The notes below the pieces were generated by a model, which did not search any database, was not told the origin of the DNA, and worked only from the letters and a program-made list of their open reading frames with translations. A stretch of 64,000 nt of DNA from Betaproteobacteria bacterium UBA2592 (GTDB lineage Bacteria > Pseudomonadota > Gammaproteobacteria > Burkholderiales > Rhodocyclaceae), in NCBI GenBank assembly GCA_002340095.1, contig DDKS01000006.1, positions 79,304 through 143,303 of the forward strand. The letters run 5' to 3'. Of the stretch, positions 50,032 to 59,324 are shown piece after piece. How positions within the stretch are numbered: the stretch's first letter is position 1; the number at the start of each line of letters is the position of its first letter. A program made the position numbers and the translations under genes.

Positions 50032-52883
50032 TGGCAGGCCTCGCAGGTGGGGTCATCGATGGCGCAGAACCTGGGCGTGGCATCGGAGGGCGGGGCCACC
50101 TCCCCGGGTTCGTTCCGGTTTCCGCCCAGTTTCTCGGCCTGGGAGGCGCCCAGGGTGCGCAGGTAGTAGGTGGTTTTCAGGCCCTTTTCCCAGGCCAGCT
50201 TGTAGAGTGCGTCGAGCTTTTTGCCGGAGGGGGTGGCCAGGTAGAGGTTGAGGGATTGGGCCTGGTCTATCCATTTCTGGCGCCGCGAGGCGGCTTCCAC
50301 CAGCCACTTGGGGTCGATTTCGAAGGCGGTGGCATAGCGGGCTTTCAGGTCGGCCGGCACCCGTTCGATGCGGGCGAGGGAGCCGTCGAAGTATTTGAGG
50401 TCGGCGACCATCACCGGGTCCCACAGGTCCCGGGCCTTCAGGTCCCGCACCAGGGCTTCGTTGACCACGGTGAATTCGCCGGAGAGGTTGGATTTCACGT
50501 AGAGGTTCTGGTATTCCGGGTCGATGCCCTGGGAGACTCCGACGATGTTGGAGATGGTGGCGGTGGGGGCGATGGCGATGCAGTTGGAGTTGCGCATCCC
50601 CACTTGGCGGATGCGGGCCCGCAGGGCTTCCCAGTCCAGGGTGCTGCTGCGGTCCTGGTCCACCGGCCGGCCCCGGCCTGCTTCGAGGAGGGCGATGGAG
50701 TCCAGGGGTAGGATGCCCTGGTCCCACAGGCTGCCGGCGAAGCTGGAATAGCGGCCCCGCTCCTCGGCCAGCTCGGTGGAGGCCTGGTAGGCCAGGTAGC
50801 AGACGGCTTCCATGGAGCGGTCGGCGAATTCCATGGCCTGTTCCGAGGCATAGGGCAGGCCCAGCCGGTGCAGGCAGTCGGAGAAGCCCATGATGCCCAG
50901 GCCCACGGGTCGGTGCCGCAGGTTGGCGTTTCTGGCCTTGGGGGTGGCGTAGAAGTTCAGGTCGATGACATTGTCGAGGATGCGCATGGCGGTGCGCACG
51001 GTGCGGGCCAGCTTGTCCAGATCCAGTTCCGGGCCCCGGGGGCCGTCCCGCAGGTGGGCGGGCAGGTTCACCGAGCCCAGGTTGCACACGGCGGTTTCCG
51101 TGTCGGAGGTGTTGAGGGTGATCTCGGTGCATAGGTTGGAGCTGTGCACGACGCCGGCGTGTTGCTGGGGCGAGCGCAGGTTGCAGGGGTCCTTGAAGGT
51201 GATCCAGGGGTGCCCGGTCTCGAACAGCATGGTGAGCATCTTGCGCCAGAGCTGCACGGCGGAAACCTTTTTGTAGCGCCGCATTTCGCCCCGGGCGGCC
51301 CTGGCTTCGTAGGCCGTGTAGGCGGTGACGAAATCCTGTCCGTATCTTTCATGCAGGTCGGGCACTTCGTCCGGGGAGAACAGGGTCCATTCGCCGTTTT
51401 CCATGACCCGCTGCATGAACAGATCGGGAATCCAGTGGGCGGTGTTCATGTCGTGGCAGCGGCGTCGCTCGTCGCCGGTGTTTTTCCTGAGTTCGAGGAA
51501 TTCCTCGATGTCCAGGTGCCAGGTTTCCAGGTAGGCGCACACGGCGCCCTTGCGCTTGCCGCCCTGATTCACCGCCACGGCGGTGTCGTTGACGACCTTG
51601 AGGAAGGGAATCACGCCCTGGCTCTTGCCGTTGGTACCCTTGATGCGGCTGCCCAGGGCTCGTACCGGGGTCCAGTCGTTGCCGAGGCCGCCCGCATATT
51701 TCTGCAAGAGGGCGTTTTCCTTGACGCTCTGGAAGATGTCGTCCAGGTCGTCACGTACCGTGGTCAGGTAGCAGGAGGAAAGCTGCGGGTGGCGTGTGCC
51801 GGCATTGAACAGGGTTGGCGTCGAACACATGAAATCGAAGCTGGAGATGAGCCGGTAGAACTCGATGGCCCGGGCTTCCCGGTCGATCTCGTTGAGGGCC
51901 AGACCCATGGCCACGCGCATGAAGAAGATCTGGGGCAGTTCGATGCGGCGCTCGTCGATGTGCAGGAAATAGCGGTCGTAGAGGGTTTGCAAGCCGAGAT
52001 AACCGAATTGCAGGTCGCGCTCCGGTTCGAGCGCGGCAGCCAGCCGCGGCAGGTCGAATTCCAGCAGGCGCGGGTCGAGGAGTTCGGCCTCCACCCCCTG
52101 CTTTACGAAGCGGGGGAAGCAGGCCCGGGTTTCGCCATCGATGGCCTCCGGGCTCACCTCGTGGCCCAGGACTTCGCGCTGCAGGGCGAACAGCTGCAGC
52201 CGGGCGGTCACTTTGTCGTAGGCCGGGTCCTGCTCGATCAGGGTGCGGGCGGCCAGGATCAGGGCCTGATGCACATCTTCCAGGGGTACCCCGTCGTAGA
52301 GGTTCTTCAGGGCGTGTTCCAGGATCGTGGGGGCCGATACCGCCGGCCCCAGGCCGGCACAGGCGGCTTCCACCCGGGTCAGCAGGGCGTGGGTGTCCAG
52401 GGGTCGGTGCCGGCCCTGATCCAGCACCTGCAGGCCGGCTTCGGGGCGTGAGCCCTGCTGTTCGGCGGCGCGCTTTTCCGCCTGCCGCTCCCGGTACAGC
52501 ACGTAGGCCCGGGCCACGTCATGTTCCCCGGCCCGCATCAGGGCCAGTTCCACCTGGTCCTGGATGGTCTCGATGTGCACGGTGCCCCCGGCGGGGCGGC
52601 GGCGCAGCAGGGCATCCACCACGTTCCGGGTGAGCTGGTGCACCACTTCCCGGGTGCTGCTGGATGTGGCGCCCTGGCTGCCTTTGACCGCCATGAAAGC
52701 CTTGGCGAGCGCGACAGCGATCTTCTCGGGCTGGAAGGGCACCAGATTGCCGGTGCGGCGGATGACTTCGAGGCTGGCGGCGGCGGGCGGGGCGAACCCC
52801 CCGGCGCCGGAGGCCTGCTCGTGGTGTTGATAGGCGGCTTCCAGCACCTGCTGGCCGCCCGTGACGGTGTGTGAACTCTGCAT
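50028..52883 (-). CDS. nrdA: NrdA, class I ribonucleotide reductase large subunit
   Basis: A 951-residue catalytic subunit, longer than the E. coli protein (about 760). An ATP-cone begins near 40 (VIRRTGNLVPFQPEKIAVAL). The catalytic domain shows ETAVCNLGSVNLPAH, NLCTEITLNTSD and the finger-loop stretch RNSNCIAIAPTATISNIVG. The C-terminal redox pair is CEACQ. I chose the ATG at 52883 (GGGGAG eight bases upstream) over a TTG at 52889. Its leader carries a cobalamin riboswitch, with NrdR boxes further upstream. Confidence 0.95.
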   Translation of the reverse strand: MQSSHTVTGGQQVLEAAYQHHEQASGAGGFAPPAAASLEVIRRTGNLVPFQPEKIAVALAKAFMAVKGSQGATSSSTREVVHQLTRNVVDALLRRRPAGGTVHIETIQDQVELALMRAGEHDVARAYVLYRERQAEKRAAEQQGSRPEAGLQVLDQGRHRPLDTHALLTRVEAACAGLGPAVSAPTILEHALKNLYDGVPLEDVHQALILAARTLIEQDPAYDKVTARLQLFALQREVLGHEVSPEAIDGETRACFPRFVKQGVEAELLDPRLLEFDLPRLAAALEPERDLQFGYLGLQTLYDRYFLHIDERRIELPQIFFMRVAMGLALNEIDREARAIEFYRLISSFDFMCSTPTLFNAGTRHPQLSSCYLTTVRDDLDDIFQSVKENALLQKYAGGLGNDWTPVRALGSRIKGTNGKSQGVIPFLKVVNDTAVAVNQGGKRKGAVCAYLETWHLDIEEFLELRKNTGDERRRCHDMNTAHWIPDLFMQRVMENGEWTLFSPDEVPDLHERYGQDFVTAYTAYEARAARGEMRRYKKVSAVQLWRKMLTMLFETGHPWITFKDPCNLRSPQQHAGVVHSSNLCTEITLNTSDTETAVCNLGSVNLPAHLRDGPRGPELDLDKLARTVRTAMRILDNVIDLNFYATPKARNANLRHRPVGLGIMGFSDCLHRLGLPYASEQAMEFADRSMEAVCYLAYQASTELAEERGRYSSFAGSLWDQGILPLDSIALLEAGRGRPVDQDRSSTLDWEALRARIRQVGMRNSNCIAIAPTATISNIVGVSQGIDPEYQNLYVKSNLSGEFTVVNEALVRDLKARDLWDPVMVADLKYFDGSLARIERVPADLKARYATAFEIDPKWLVEAASRRQKWIDQAQSLNLYLATPSGKKLDALYKLAWEKGLKTTYYLRTLGASQAEKLGGNRNEPGEVAPPSDATPRFCAIDDPTCEACQ

Positions 52884-53007
52884 TTCCAACGCTCCCCGGT
52901 GGTGGCGCGGGGGGCTGGAGGATGGGGGCTGCCCATGGCAAGCGAATGCGGGCAGGCGCCGTCATCGTCCCGGAGGCACCCCGCTCCGTTCGACAAAGTG
53001 GTATGGA

Positions 53008-53163
53008 GGGGCAGGTATCCTGGCTTTCGGGTCGTCGCGGTACGCCGGCCTTCCCGGAAAAATCCAGTGGCGCGATTGGCGTGCAGCTCGCCGACTACAG
53101 TTGCGGGGGCAGCTCCGGAATGGGGCGGATGTTTCCGCCGGGACCGGATTCCCTGACACTTCC
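53008..53163 (-). promoter_or_regulatory. Cobalamin riboswitch in the nrdAB leader
   Basis: On the minus strand the conserved blocks occur in order: CAGGGAATCCGG, GAGCTGCCCCCGCAACTGTA, GTCGGCGAGC, GCCACTGG, CGGGAAGGC, GACGACCCG and the B12 box AAGCCAGGATACCTGCC. Only one base departs from the usual B12 box (GGATACC for GGAGACC). It begins right after the predicted transcription start and ends about 125 bp before nrdA. Bound adenosylcobalamin should lower expression of this B12-independent reductase. Confidence 0.93.
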
Positions 53164-53171
53164 GGGGCCGG

Positions 53172-53200
53172 AGTCTAGGCGGGGCGAAGCGGCTTGTCAA
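53172..53200 (-). promoter_or_regulatory. Sigma-70 promoter of nrdAB
   Basis: TTGACA (53195-53200) and TAGACT (53172-53177) are separated by exactly 17 bp on the minus strand. The start would fall near 53165, at the 5' edge of the riboswitch. Confidence 0.8.
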
Positions 53201-53208
53201 TGCTGTGG

Positions 53209-53224
53209 CTACTAGATGTAGTGT
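53209..53224. promoter_or_regulatory. NrdR box 1 upstream of nrdAB
   Basis: ACACTACATCTAGTAG on the minus strand resembles the NrdR palindrome (ACAC-TATATA-GTGT type). It lies directly upstream of the -35 and 31 bp from box 2. Confidence 0.75.
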
Positions 53225-53239
53225 TTTGCTGGGATTTTT

Positions 53240-53255
53240 TTACTAAATGTAGTGC
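53240..53255. promoter_or_regulatory. NrdR box 2 upstream of nrdAB
   Basis: GCACTACATTTAGTAA on the minus strand, sharing CACTACAT-TAGTA with box 1. The 31-bp start-to-start distance (three helical turns) is typical of paired NrdR sites. Confidence 0.75.
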
Positions 53256-53477
53256 TCCGGGCGGGGTGTGCGCCGGTTCACCTTTTCGCCGTCAGGCGAG
53301 CGTAGAATCAAAGGCAGGTTCCCGGTCCAGGCGGCCGTCCGGAAGTGGCATGCCGCCCCGGGGGCTTCGTCAGGCATGGAGGGCGTACTTGTTCCCGAAG
53401 TCCGTGTGCCAGTTCATGCCGGGGGTCGTCTCGAAGGGTTTGCCGCACCCCTGCGTCTTTCTTGCGGTGAGGTGCTC

Positions 53478-56400
53478 ATGACCATCCATTTCTTGCGATT
53501 TCCCTTCTCCTTGTTCGCCATTCTGCTTCTTGGCGCGGGCTATGCCAGCCTCGGCTTCCTGTTCATGGGGCTGGCGGTTCCGCCGGGCTATGCGATTCCG
53601 ATCTTTCCCCCGGCGGGCCTTGCTCTGGCGATCTTGCTGATCTACGGTGCCCATCTTTGGCCCGGGGTCTTGCTCGGTGCTTTGGTGGTGCAGGTGGTGG
53701 CCGGCATGCAGGTGGGGGTGCTGGAATTCAATCCGTTCATCCACCTCCTCGCGCCCCTGGGAGCGGTTTTGCAGGCGCTTTTCGGGTATTGGCTGGCGCA
53801 GCGGCTGGTGGGCTTTCCCAATCCCCTCGATCAGGTCCGGCCGATCCTGCGCTTCATCGCCCTGGTGGCGCCGCTCAGCTCGGTGGTCAGTGTTTCCGTG
53901 GCCATTCCGGCCCAGTTGATCGGCGGGCTGATCCCGCCGGACGATGCTCTGTTCATCGCCTGGAACTGGTGGGCGGGGGATACCCTCGGGGTGCTGCTGA
54001 TGACACCCCTGGTGTTCGTCTTTCTCGGGCAGCCCCGGGAGGACTGGGCGCCCCGGCGCCTGGGGGTCGCCTTGCCGCTGGCGGTGGCCCTGGTGCTGAT
54101 GGTGGTGCTGTTCCTCCAGGTGCGGGATTGGGAGCAGGCCCGCATCGAGGGGCAGTTCCAGCGCGATGGCAGTCATTGGGTCCATCTCATCGCCAAGCGT
54201 TTTGCCGTTCAGGAAGATCTGCTCATGGCGCTGGACCGGCTGATGCTGGTGTCTCCGGACCTCGATGCGCAGGGCTGGCATGATTTCGTCACACCCTGGC
54301 TGGCGCGTTACCCCGGGGCCTTGAACTTCGCATGGGCGCCATGGGTGCCGGCGGCCGAACGCTCCGCTTTCGAAGCGCGGGTGCAGGCTTCGGGTCATCC
54401 CGGCTTCGTCATCCGCAACCGGGATGATCAGGGCGCCTTTTTTCCTGCTCCGCCCGATGAGGCTTACACCCCTTATCAGTTCATCGAACCGCTTGCGGGG
54501 AATCAGGCCATCCTTGGCCTGAGCGTCTATGGCTGGCCCCAGGCCAGGCAGCGCCTGGAGGAGTCCCTCGCCACCGGCAGGCCCCGGGTTACCGAGGCGG
54601 TGCGTCTGATCCAGGAGCCCGGGGGGCAGCGTGGGGTGGTGCTCTACCAGATGGTTCGGGACGGGCGGACGGGGAAAGTGTTGGGGCTCGTGGCGGGAGC
54701 CTTGCGCATGGACGATGTGATCCAGGCTACCCTGGACGGGGAAGCGCTGCGCCAGTTTGAGGTTTGCCTGGTGGACCGGGACGGGCGACCCGACAACCGC
54801 CGTCTGACCGGACCGCCCGGATGCGAGGAGGCAGGATGGCTGGCCGGTACGCACAGCGGCGTGTATTCCTTGCCTTTTGCCGGTCGGGCGTGGGAAATCC
54901 GCCTGCGCGCCACATCGGGTTATCAGCATAGCCAACGAGGCTGGGCGGCCTGGATGACCCTGGCGGTCGGTCTGGCTACCGTGGCCGTGCTGGGCGCTTT
55001 TCTGCTCGTGAGCACTGGGCGGGCCCGACGCATCAGCGAGTTGGTGGAAGAACGTACCGCCCAGTTGGCGGATGTGGGCGAGCGCCTCAAGCAGCAGACC
55101 GAGCAACTGGCCCGGGCCCAGCGCATTGCCCTGCTGGGCAGTTGGGAGATGGGGGCGGAGGGGAATATCCAGGGGTCGGACGAACTGTGCCGCCTGCTGG
55201 GCCTGGCACCCGGGACGAAGCTCACTCTGGAGCAGTTGCTGGCTCAGGTCCGGTCCGAGGACCGGGGGGAGCTCCGCCGCGCCCTGGAGGAGGCGGGCCG
55301 GGCTGTGGCCAGCATCGCGCTCGATTGCCGTCTGGACCGGCCGGGCGAAGCGGGCGAGCGGGTGCTGCATTTCCTGATCGAGAGCGAGACAGGGCCCGGC
55401 GGCGTCCTGCGTCTGCGCGGCACGGTCCAGGATGTGACGGAGGTGCGCCATATCGAGGCTCATATCCAGTACCTGGCCCATTACGATCCCCTGACCCATC
55501 TGCCCAACCGCACCTTGTGGATGGAACGGGCCGGGGCTGCCTTGTTTGCCGCCCGGCGTCACGACCAGGATGTGCTGGCGGTGATGTTCCTGGACGTGGA
55601 CCAGTTCAAGACGGTCAATGACTCCCTTGGCCACGGGGTGGGGGACCAGCTCCTGGCGGAAGTGGCCCGTCGCCTGCAATCCTGCCTGCGCGGCGACGAT
55701 CTGCTGGCCCGGTTGGGCGGCGACGAGTTCGTGCTGCTGCTCCCGCGTCTGGCCCAGGCCGAGGATGCCGCCGGGGTGGCGGCGAAGCTGCTGGCGGCTC
55801 TCGCCCATCCGGTGCTGGTGGCGGGGCATGAGCTGTCGGTTTCCGCCAGCATCGGCATCGCGCTGTACCCGGCAGACGGAGAGGATGTGGAGACTCTGCT
55901 CAAACACGCGGACATCGCCATGTACAGCGCCAAGGCAGCCGGTCGCGCCAACTTCCAGTTCTTCGTGCCGGAAATGAACGTGCGCGCTTTCGAGCGCATG
56001 ATGCTGGAAAACGCCCTGCGTCGCGCGCTGGAGCGCCAGGAGCTGGTACTCCATTACCAGCCCCAGGTGGAGGCCTGCAGTGGCCGGTTGATCGGTTGCG
56101 AGGCCCTGGTGCGCTGGCAGCACCCGGAAATGGGGCTGGTACCCCCGGGCCATTTCATTCCCGTGGCCGAGGATTCCGGCCTCATCGTTCCCCTGGGCGA
56201 GTGGGTGCTCGCCGAGGCCTGCCGTCAGCAGGTCCGCTGGGCCGGCCAGGGGCTGGTGATGGCGGTGAATATTTCCGCCCTGCAGTTTCGCCGGGGGGAC
56301 TTCGTGGAAATGGTGGAGCGCACCCTGAAGGAAACCGGGGCCGATCCGGCCGCCCTGGAGCTGGAAATCACCGAGAGCGCCCTGATGCAGCCGGGTGACG

Positions 56401-56765
56401 AACTGTCCGAGCGTCTGCACCGGCTGCGGGCCCTGGGCCTCACCCTGGCCCTGGACGATTTCGGCACCGGCTATTCCAGCCTGGCTTACCTCAAGCGCCT
56501 GCCCATCAGCCGCCTGAAGCTCGACCGTTCCTTCGTCATGGACATCCCCCTGGATGCCGAGGATCTGGCCATCGCCACGGCTACCCTGTCCTTGGCGGCG
56601 GATCTGGGCATGGAGGTGGTGGCCGAGGGGGTGGAAACCGAGTCCCAGGTGGATTTCCTCACCCGGAAGGGCTGCCAGGTCCTGCAGGGCTTTCTGTTTG
56701 GCCGGCCCATGCCGGCGGCTGAATTCGAGGCCCTGCTGGGCCGTTCTGCCGCACCGTCGGCCTGA
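53478..56765 (+). CDS. MASE1-CHASE-PAS-GGDEF-EAL c-di-GMP enzyme
   Basis: A 1095-residue membrane protein. An N-terminal MASE1 domain with about eight helices (about 1-220) is followed by a periplasmic CHASE-like domain (about 235-480). Then come a helix near 495-515, a short coiled coil (ELVEERTAQLADVGERLKQQ), a PAS-like region, GGDEF with intact RLGGDEF near 747, and EAL with CEALVRW near 873 and DDFGTGYSSL near 994. It may both make and break c-di-GMP in response to an external signal. The ATG at 53478 has GAGG upstream; the longer open frame before it is not MASE1-like. Confidence 0.93.
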   Translation: MTIHFLRFPFSLFAILLLGAGYASLGFLFMGLAVPPGYAIPIFPPAGLALAILLIYGAHLWPGVLLGALVVQVVAGMQVGVLEFNPFIHLLAPLGAVLQALFGYWLAQRLVGFPNPLDQVRPILRFIALVAPLSSVVSVSVAIPAQLIGGLIPPDDALFIAWNWWAGDTLGVLLMTPLVFVFLGQPREDWAPRRLGVALPLAVALVLMVVLFLQVRDWEQARIEGQFQRDGSHWVHLIAKRFAVQEDLLMALDRLMLVSPDLDAQGWHDFVTPWLARYPGALNFAWAPWVPAAERSAFEARVQASGHPGFVIRNRDDQGAFFPAPPDEAYTPYQFIEPLAGNQAILGLSVYGWPQARQRLEESLATGRPRVTEAVRLIQEPGGQRGVVLYQMVRDGRTGKVLGLVAGALRMDDVIQATLDGEALRQFEVCLVDRDGRPDNRRLTGPPGCEEAGWLAGTHSGVYSLPFAGRAWEIRLRATSGYQHSQRGWAAWMTLAVGLATVAVLGAFLLVSTGRARRISELVEERTAQLADVGERLKQQTEQLARAQRIALLGSWEMGAEGNIQGSDELCRLLGLAPGTKLTLEQLLAQVRSEDRGELRRALEEAGRAVASIALDCRLDRPGEAGERVLHFLIESETGPGGVLRLRGTVQDVTEVRHIEAHIQYLAHYDPLTHLPNRTLWMERAGAALFAARRHDQDVLAVMFLDVDQFKTVNDSLGHGVGDQLLAEVARRLQSCLRGDDLLARLGGDEFVLLLPRLAQAEDAAGVAAKLLAALAHPVLVAGHELSVSASIGIALYPADGEDVETLLKHADIAMYSAKAAGRANFQFFVPEMNVRAFERMMLENALRRALERQELVLHYQPQVEACSGRLIGCEALVRWQHPEMGLVPPGHFIPVAEDSGLIVPLGEWVLAEACRQQVRWAGQGLVMAVNISALQFRRGDFVEMVERTLKETGADPAALELEITESALMQPGDELSERLHRLRALGLTLALDDFGTGYSSLAYLKRLPISRLKLDRSFVMDIPLDAEDLAIATATLSLAADLGMEVVAEGVETESQVDFLTRKGCQVLQGFLFGRPMPAAEFEALLGRSAAPSA

Positions 56766-56978
56766 ACCCGTGCTGGCAGGATCGGCGCGGGTGCTGCCGT
56801 GCCGGGAGCCTCCTGGGGCCAGGCTGGGGCCGACGGAAAGCTGGCCCGGTTTTCGCTATGTCGGTTTGTAGATGGCGCCTGAACGGGGCGCCGCCCCGTC
56901 CCGGGGCAGGCCTCCCGGAGCAGTCTCCCGTTTTCGTGGGGAGCGGTCATGGTGCCCGGGGCTGTGCCCCGCGGCCAT

Positions 56979-57002
56979 CGTTATATATCTGACGATATTG
57001 CG
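56979..57002. promoter_or_regulatory. Possible ModE operator upstream of modE
   Basis: CGTTATAT-N8-ATATTGCG is an imperfect palindrome close to the known ModE consensus (CGNTATATA ... TATANCG), ending six bases before the modE ATG. The rest of the 242-bp gap before it shows nothing else I can name. It suggests repression of modEABC by molybdate-loaded ModE. Confidence 0.6.
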
Positions 57003-57007
57003 ACAAA

Positions 57008-57826
57008 ATGGAACAAAACCTACATCGTTTCAAGGGCCGGCTGGAAGTGGAGACCGAATTGGGCCCCTTTCTCGGCGACACCCGCATCCGCCTGCTGGAG
57101 GCCATCGCCCAGCATGGCTCCATTTCCCAGGCTGCCAAGGCCGTGCCCTTGTCCTACAAGGCGGCCTGGGATGCGGTGGATGCCATGAACAACCTGGCCG
57201 ACGAGCCTCTGGTGATCCGTTCCGCCGGGGGCAGGCATGGGGGTGGTACCCAACTGACCGAGTACGGCCATCGGGTGGTGAATCTCTACCGGGCCCTGGA
57301 GGCCGAGTACCAGGCCGCTCTGGAACGGCTGGCGGCGGGCATGAACGAGGGCGAGGCCAGCAGCTTCGCCCAGTTCCGCCAGCTCTTGAAGCGCATGTCC
57401 ATGAAGACCAGCGCCCGCAACCAGTTTGTCGGGGCCGTCGTCGGCCTGAAGGCCGGGGAGGTGGATTGCGAGGTGCGCCTGAAGCTCGATGACGCCAACG
57501 AGTTGGTGGCGGTGATCACCCGGGAATCCGCCGAGACCCTGGGGCTGACCATGGGCATGGAGGTGTATGCCCTGGTGAAGTCCTCCTCGGTGCTGCTGCT
57601 CACCGACCGGCAGGTGCGCACCACGGCCCGCAACCACCTGTGGGGCGAGGTGACCCGCATCCATGAAGGGCCGGTCAATTCCGAAGTGACCCTGGCCCTG
57701 CCCGGGGGCAAGAGCGTCTGCGCCGTGCTCACCCACGACAGCATCGCCCACCTGGGCCTGGCCGTGGGGCAGCCGGCCTGCGCCGTGTTCAAAGCTTCTG
57801 CCGTGATCCTTTGTAAAACCACTTGA
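57008..57826 (+). CDS. modE: ModE, molybdate-responsive regulator
   Basis: A 272-residue protein: an N-terminal LysR-like winged HTH (about 15-110; ISQAAKAVPLSYKAAWDAVD) and two TOBE/Mop domains (about 130-195, ARNQFVGAVVGLKAGEVDCEV; and 200-265, ARNHLWGEVTRIHEGPVNSE) that bind molybdate. Full-length E. coli-type ModE. It represses molybdate uptake when Mo is plentiful, which matters for Mo-nitrogenase. It precedes modABC by 19 bp. Confidence 0.95.
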   Translation: MEQNLHRFKGRLEVETELGPFLGDTRIRLLEAIAQHGSISQAAKAVPLSYKAAWDAVDAMNNLADEPLVIRSAGGRHGGGTQLTEYGHRVVNLYRALEAEYQAALERLAAGMNEGEASSFAQFRQLLKRMSMKTSARNQFVGAVVGLKAGEVDCEVRLKLDDANELVAVITRESAETLGLTMGMEVYALVKSSSVLLLTDRQVRTTARNHLWGEVTRIHEGPVNSEVTLALPGGKSVCAVLTHDSIAHLGLAVGQPACAVFKASAVILCKTT

Positions 57827-57845
57827 TTCGACCCTGGAGAATCCC

Positions 57846-58625
57846 ATGAATCTACGCCAGTTCCTTGCTCGCTCCTTGGTGGTCTTTACCATGTTGGGAG
57901 CCGGCACCGCCCAGGCGGAAAAAGTGACCATTGCCGCCGCCGCCGACCTGAAGTTCGCCATGGACGAAATCGTCGCCCATTTCAGGGAGGAGAATCCCAG
58001 GGACGAGATCGAGGTCATCTACGGTTCATCCGGCAAGTTCCATACGCAAATCCAGCAGGGCGCCCCTTATGACCTGTATTTCTCGGCCGACATCGGCTTT
58101 GCCCAGGAACTGGTCAAGGCCGGCCACGCCGCCTCACCGGTGATTCCCTATGCCGTGGGCCGTATCGTGCTGTGGAGTCCAAGTATGGACGCCAGCAAGA
58201 TGACGCTGGAGAGCCTGGCCGATCCGAAGATCGCCCGCATCGCCATCGCCAATCCCAAACACGCCCCTTACGGCAAGCGCGCCGAGGAAGCCTTGCGGGC
58301 CACCAGGCTGTGGGACAAGGTCGAGCGCAAACTGGTCTATGGCGAAAACATCGCGCATACGGCCCAGTTCGTGCAGACCGGCAATGCCCAGGTGGGCATC
58401 ATCGCCCTGTCCCTGGCACTGAACCCGGCGCTGGCAGACAAGGGCGGCTACTGGCTGATCCCGGACAATCTGCACGAGCCCCTGGAACAGGGTTTCATCA
58501 TCACCAAACGAGCCGCCGGCAATGCCACCGCCAAGCGTTTTGCCGATTACATGAACCGCAAGGCTGCGCGCGCCACAATGACCAGGTACGGCTTCGTGCT
58601 GCCCGGGGAAAGTACGGGCAGGTAA
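57846..58625 (+). CDS. modA: ModA, molybdate-binding periplasmic protein
   Basis: A 259-residue precursor. The signal peptide runs to about residue 24 (VVFTMLGAGTAQA then EKVTIAAAADLKFAMDEI). The ligand region includes VIYGSSGKFHTQIQQGAPYD near 57-76. It captures molybdate for ModBC. The ATG has TGGAGAATCCC upstream and lies 19 bp after modE. Confidence 0.95.
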   Translation: MNLRQFLARSLVVFTMLGAGTAQAEKVTIAAAADLKFAMDEIVAHFREENPRDEIEVIYGSSGKFHTQIQQGAPYDLYFSADIGFAQELVKAGHAASPVIPYAVGRIVLWSPSMDASKMTLESLADPKIARIAIANPKHAPYGKRAEEALRATRLWDKVERKLVYGENIAHTAQFVQTGNAQVGIIALSLALNPALADKGGYWLIPDNLHEPLEQGFIITKRAAGNATAKRFADYMNRKAARATMTRYGFVLPGESTGR

Positions 58626-58641
58626 AGCAAGGAGACCCGCC

Positions 58642-59316
58642 ATGTTTCTGACCGACGCCGATTTACAGTCCATCTGGCTGACGGCGCGCCTGGCCGGCAT
58701 CACCACCCTGATCCTGTTCGTGGTGGGGACTCCGGTTGCCTGGTGGCTGGCGCGCACCCGCTCACCCTGGAAAGGACCCATCGGGGCGGTGGTGGCTCTG
58801 CCTTTGGTGCTGCCGCCTTCCGTGCTCGGTTTCTACCTGCTTCTGGCCATGGGGCCGAACGGGCCGGTGGGCCAGATGACCCAGGCCCTTGGCCTGGGCA
58901 CCTTGCCCTTCACCTTCTGGGGGCTGGTGGTGGCTTCGGTGTTTTATTCCTTCCCGTTCATGGTGCAGCCCTTGCAGAATGCCTTTGAAGCCATTGGGGA
59001 GCGGCCGCTCGAGGTGGCGGCCACCCTGCGTGCTTCGCCCCTGGATGCCTTTTTTTCCGTGGCCCTGCCGCTGGCAAAGCCAGGCTTTGTCACGGCGGGC
59101 ATTCTCACCTTTGCCCATACAGTCGGCGAGTTTGGCGTGGTGTTGATGATCGGTGGCAACATTCCCGGTGTTACCCGGGTGGCCTCGGTGCAGATCTATG
59201 ACCATGTGGAGGCATTGGAGTATATGGATGCCCACCGCCTGGCCGGAGTCATGCTGGTGTTTTCGTTCCTGGTGTTGCTGGCGCTCTATGCCTGGCGCCC
59301 CAATGGGCGCAAGTGA
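58642..59316 (+). CDS. modB: ModB, molybdate ABC transporter permease
   Basis: A 224-residue inner-membrane permease with about five helices and the EAA-type loop (AATLRASPLDAFFSVALPLA near 127-146) that contacts ModC. PLVLPPSVLGFYLLLAMG near 53 is typical for ModB. It lies 16 bp after modA and 8 bp before the modC ATG. Confidence 0.95.
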   Translation: MFLTDADLQSIWLTARLAGITTLILFVVGTPVAWWLARTRSPWKGPIGAVVALPLVLPPSVLGFYLLLAMGPNGPVGQMTQALGLGTLPFTFWGLVVASVFYSFPFMVQPLQNAFEAIGERPLEVAATLRASPLDAFFSVALPLAKPGFVTAGILTFAHTVGEFGVVLMIGGNIPGVTRVASVQIYDHVEALEYMDAHRLAGVMLVFSFLVLLALYAWRPNGRK

Positions 59317-59324
59317 GGTGGGGC

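Noticed and set aside
53370..56420. A long open frame antisense to the MASE1-GGDEF-EAL gene
   Set aside because: No family motifs and a His/Gln/Arg-rich composition typical of shadows. The sense frame has every expected domain.
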